From assembly GCA_001516045.1 (NCBI GenBank), contig LOEW01000220.1:1-35883 (forward strand): DNA of 35,883 nt, read 5' to 3'. Below are positions 34,458 through 35,883 of this stretch, one piece after another. The notes below the pieces were generated by a model, which was not told the DNA's origin, searched no databases, and saw only the letters and a list, made by a program, of their open reading frames with translations. The first letter of the stretch is position 1; each line of letters opens with the position of its first letter. The translations under genes and the position numbers were made by a program. This stretch comes from Desulfosporosinus sp. BRH_c37. Its GTDB lineage: Bacteria > Bacillota > Desulfitobacteriia > Desulfitobacteriales > Desulfitobacteriaceae.

Positions 34458-35883
34458 ATGAAAGCTGAAAAGCAAATAGAAGCTTCTTTTATTGATAAGC
34501 TTAAAGATTTAAAATACACATACCGTGAAGATATTATAGATAAAACTTCGATGGAAGCTAATTTCAGAGCGCATTTTCAAAGACTAAACAAAGTGAATTT
34601 AAGCAACTCTGAATTTGCACGCCTAAGAGATGGAATTATTTCATCTGATGTGTTTACAGCGGCCAAAACATTACGAGAAATAAATACATTTAAACGCGAT
34701 GATGATACGCCACTGCAGTATTCACTCGTTAATATCAAAGACTGGTGTAAAAATGAATTTGAAGTGATAAACCAACTACGCATAAACACAGATAACAGCA
34801 ATCATCGTTATGATATTATTATCCTCATCAATGGTGTTCCTGTTGTTCAGGTTGAGCTGAAGTCACTGCAAATCACACCTAAAAAAGCAATGGAGCAAAT
34901 CGTAGAATATAAAAATGACCCGGGCAATGGTTATACAAACTCGTTGCTTTGCTTTATGCAGCTTTTTATTGTGAGCAATGAGAGTAACACATATTATTTT
35001 GCAAATAATCACAAGGAGCACTTTTGCTTTAATGCAGACGAGCGCTTTTTGCCAATTTATCAGATGGCAGACGAGGACAATAACAAAATTACCCATCTTC
35101 ATGATTTTTCTGATAAGTTTTTGCCAAAATGCACTCTCGGGCAACTAATAAGCCGCTACATGGTACTTGTGGTAAGTGAGCAGAAATTGATGATTATGCG
35201 TCCATATCAGATATATGCGGTTAAAGCCATCATGGATTGTATTGAGCAAAACCGTGGAAACGGCTATATTTGGCATACCACCGGAAGCGGCAAAACTCTT
35301 ACATCTTTTAAGACATCAACGCTATTAAAAGACAATCCAAACATTGAAAAATGCCTTTTTGTCGTTGACCGAAAAGACCTCGACAAACAAACCAGGGAAG
35401 AATTCAACAAGTTCCAAGAAGGCTGCGTTGAAGAGAATACCAACACAGAAAGTTTAGTTAAACGGCTTACTTCGGATGATTATCGTGACAAAGTTATTGT
35501 TACCACAATTCAAAAGCTTGGTCTCGCTCTTGATGAAGATAGCAAGCGTAACCAAGAGAAGAAGAAAAGGGGCGAACCTACCTACAAAGACCGCTTGGCA
35601 AAGCTCAGCAACAAACGTATCGCCATAATTTTCGACGAATGCCATCGCTCACAGTTTGGCGACAATCATGAAGCAATTAAAAACTTTTTCCCGAAAGCAC
35701 AGCTTTTTGGCTTTACCGGAACACCTATATTTGTCGAAAATGCAACCTATAAAAAAATCGATGGCACGGTTGGTTCTTATATCACCACAAAAGATGTTTT
35801 TGAAAAAGAGCTGCATCCCTATACCATAACGAATGCTATTGATGATGGGAATGTGCTTCGTTTTCACATCGATTATTTTAAGC
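34458..35883 (+). CDS. hsdR: Type I restriction endonuclease subunit R (3' end beyond window)
   Basis: Open frame of 475 codons from ATG at 34458 (after TTGAGAGGAG), cut by the window edge. It begins as an HsdR: an N-terminal nuclease domain with Asp in HRYDIIILINGVPVVQVELK (D...E-x-K catalytic triad), then the SF2 translocase with Walker A in HTTGSGKTLTS, VDRKDLDKQ, the DEAD-box variant DECHRSQ (about 390) and GFTGTP motif III. Family length is near 1,000 aa, so roughly half is missing to the right. HsdR cuts DNA that lacks the host methylation, with HsdM and HsdS, which are not in view and presumably lie beyond the edge. Confidence 0.93.
   Translation, partial: MKAEKQIEASFIDKLKDLKYTYREDIIDKTSMEANFRAHFQRLNKVNLSNSEFARLRDGIISSDVFTAAKTLREINTFKRDDDTPLQYSLVNIKDWCKNEFEVINQLRINTDNSNHRYDIIILINGVPVVQVELKSLQITPKKAMEQIVEYKNDPGNGYTNSLLCFMQLFIVSNESNTYYFANNHKEHFCFNADERFLPIYQMADEDNNKITHLHDFSDKFLPKCTLGQLISRYMVLVVSEQKLMIMRPYQIYAVKAIMDCIEQNRGNGYIWHTTGSGKTLTSFKTSTLLKDNPNIEKCLFVVDRKDLDKQTREEFNKFQEGCVEENTNTESLVKRLTSDDYRDKVIVTTIQKLGLALDEDSKRNQEKKKRGEPTYKDRLAKLSNKRIAIIFDECHRSQFGDNHEAIKNFFPKAQLFGFTGTPIFVENATYKKIDGTVGSYITTKDVFEKELHPYTITNAIDDGNVLRFHIDYFK

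Overview
The window reads as chromosome from an anaerobic, endospore-forming-type Firmicute of the Desulfitobacterium/Desulfosporosinus kind (Peptococcaceae sensu lato). This is an inference from selenocysteine formate dehydrogenases with a NuoEF-type diaphorase, many TTG/GTG starts behind strong AGGAGG sites, a CIRCE-controlled groESL, PAS sensor kinases of the sporulation type and clostridial agr/Tn4451-like genes. Almost every gene lies on the + strand; only fdhD and an Hsp20 remnant are on the - strand.

Layout. 1-514: non-coding, with two palindromic hairpins and a dense cluster of eight DnaA boxes. 515-10428: C1/formate block with 5-formyl-THF cyclo-ligase, NuoE-like and NuoF-like diaphorase subunits, a stand-alone 308-aa iron-sulfur protein that equals the N-terminal third of FdhA, then two complete tandem FdhA genes. 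Each FdhA is interrupted by an in-frame TGA followed by a bacterial SECIS hairpin, so each is one selenoprotein gene rather than two ORFs. 10429-11929: decayed region with an Hsp20 remnant, three tiny unknown genes and repeats. 11930-15749: agr-type peptide-signalling locus with two duplicated multi-spanning membrane proteins, AgrB protease, a 40-codon AgrD-like pheromone precursor and a PAS sensor kinase. 16021-20496: molybdenum-cofactor block (glutaredoxin, MobA, FdhD, MoaA, MoaC, MOSC protein, MogA/MoaB), which supplies the bis-MGD cofactor and sulfuration step for the formate dehydrogenases upstream. 20636-24328: NYN-domain protein, CIRCE-groES-groEL and a small unknown protein. 24687-29423: small membrane protein, OmpR-family two-component pair, a lipoprotein and a membrane-anchored secreted protein. 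29609-32202: purine genes hpt and guaA, separated by a 520-bp repeat-bearing spacer. 32203-end: accessory DNA directly after guaA, comprising a frameshifted MobV/TnpZ-type relaxase, intact TnpV, a degenerate tRNA-Thr 3' half, a small helix-turn-helix protein and the start of a type I restriction HsdR that runs off the window.

How it fits together. The Fdh block and the Mo-cofactor block together encode a probably cytoplasmic, NAD(P)- and possibly ferredoxin-linked formate dehydrogenase with several dedicated accessory proteins; formyl-THF cyclo-ligase places it in folate C1 metabolism. The least ordinary parts are the agr-like locus with duplicated kinase-less membrane proteins, the detached FdhA N-terminal module, the DnaA-box cluster with no dnaA gene in view, and the structured leaders before the second fdhA and moaA. 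All functions are read from motifs by eye; no database search was possible.
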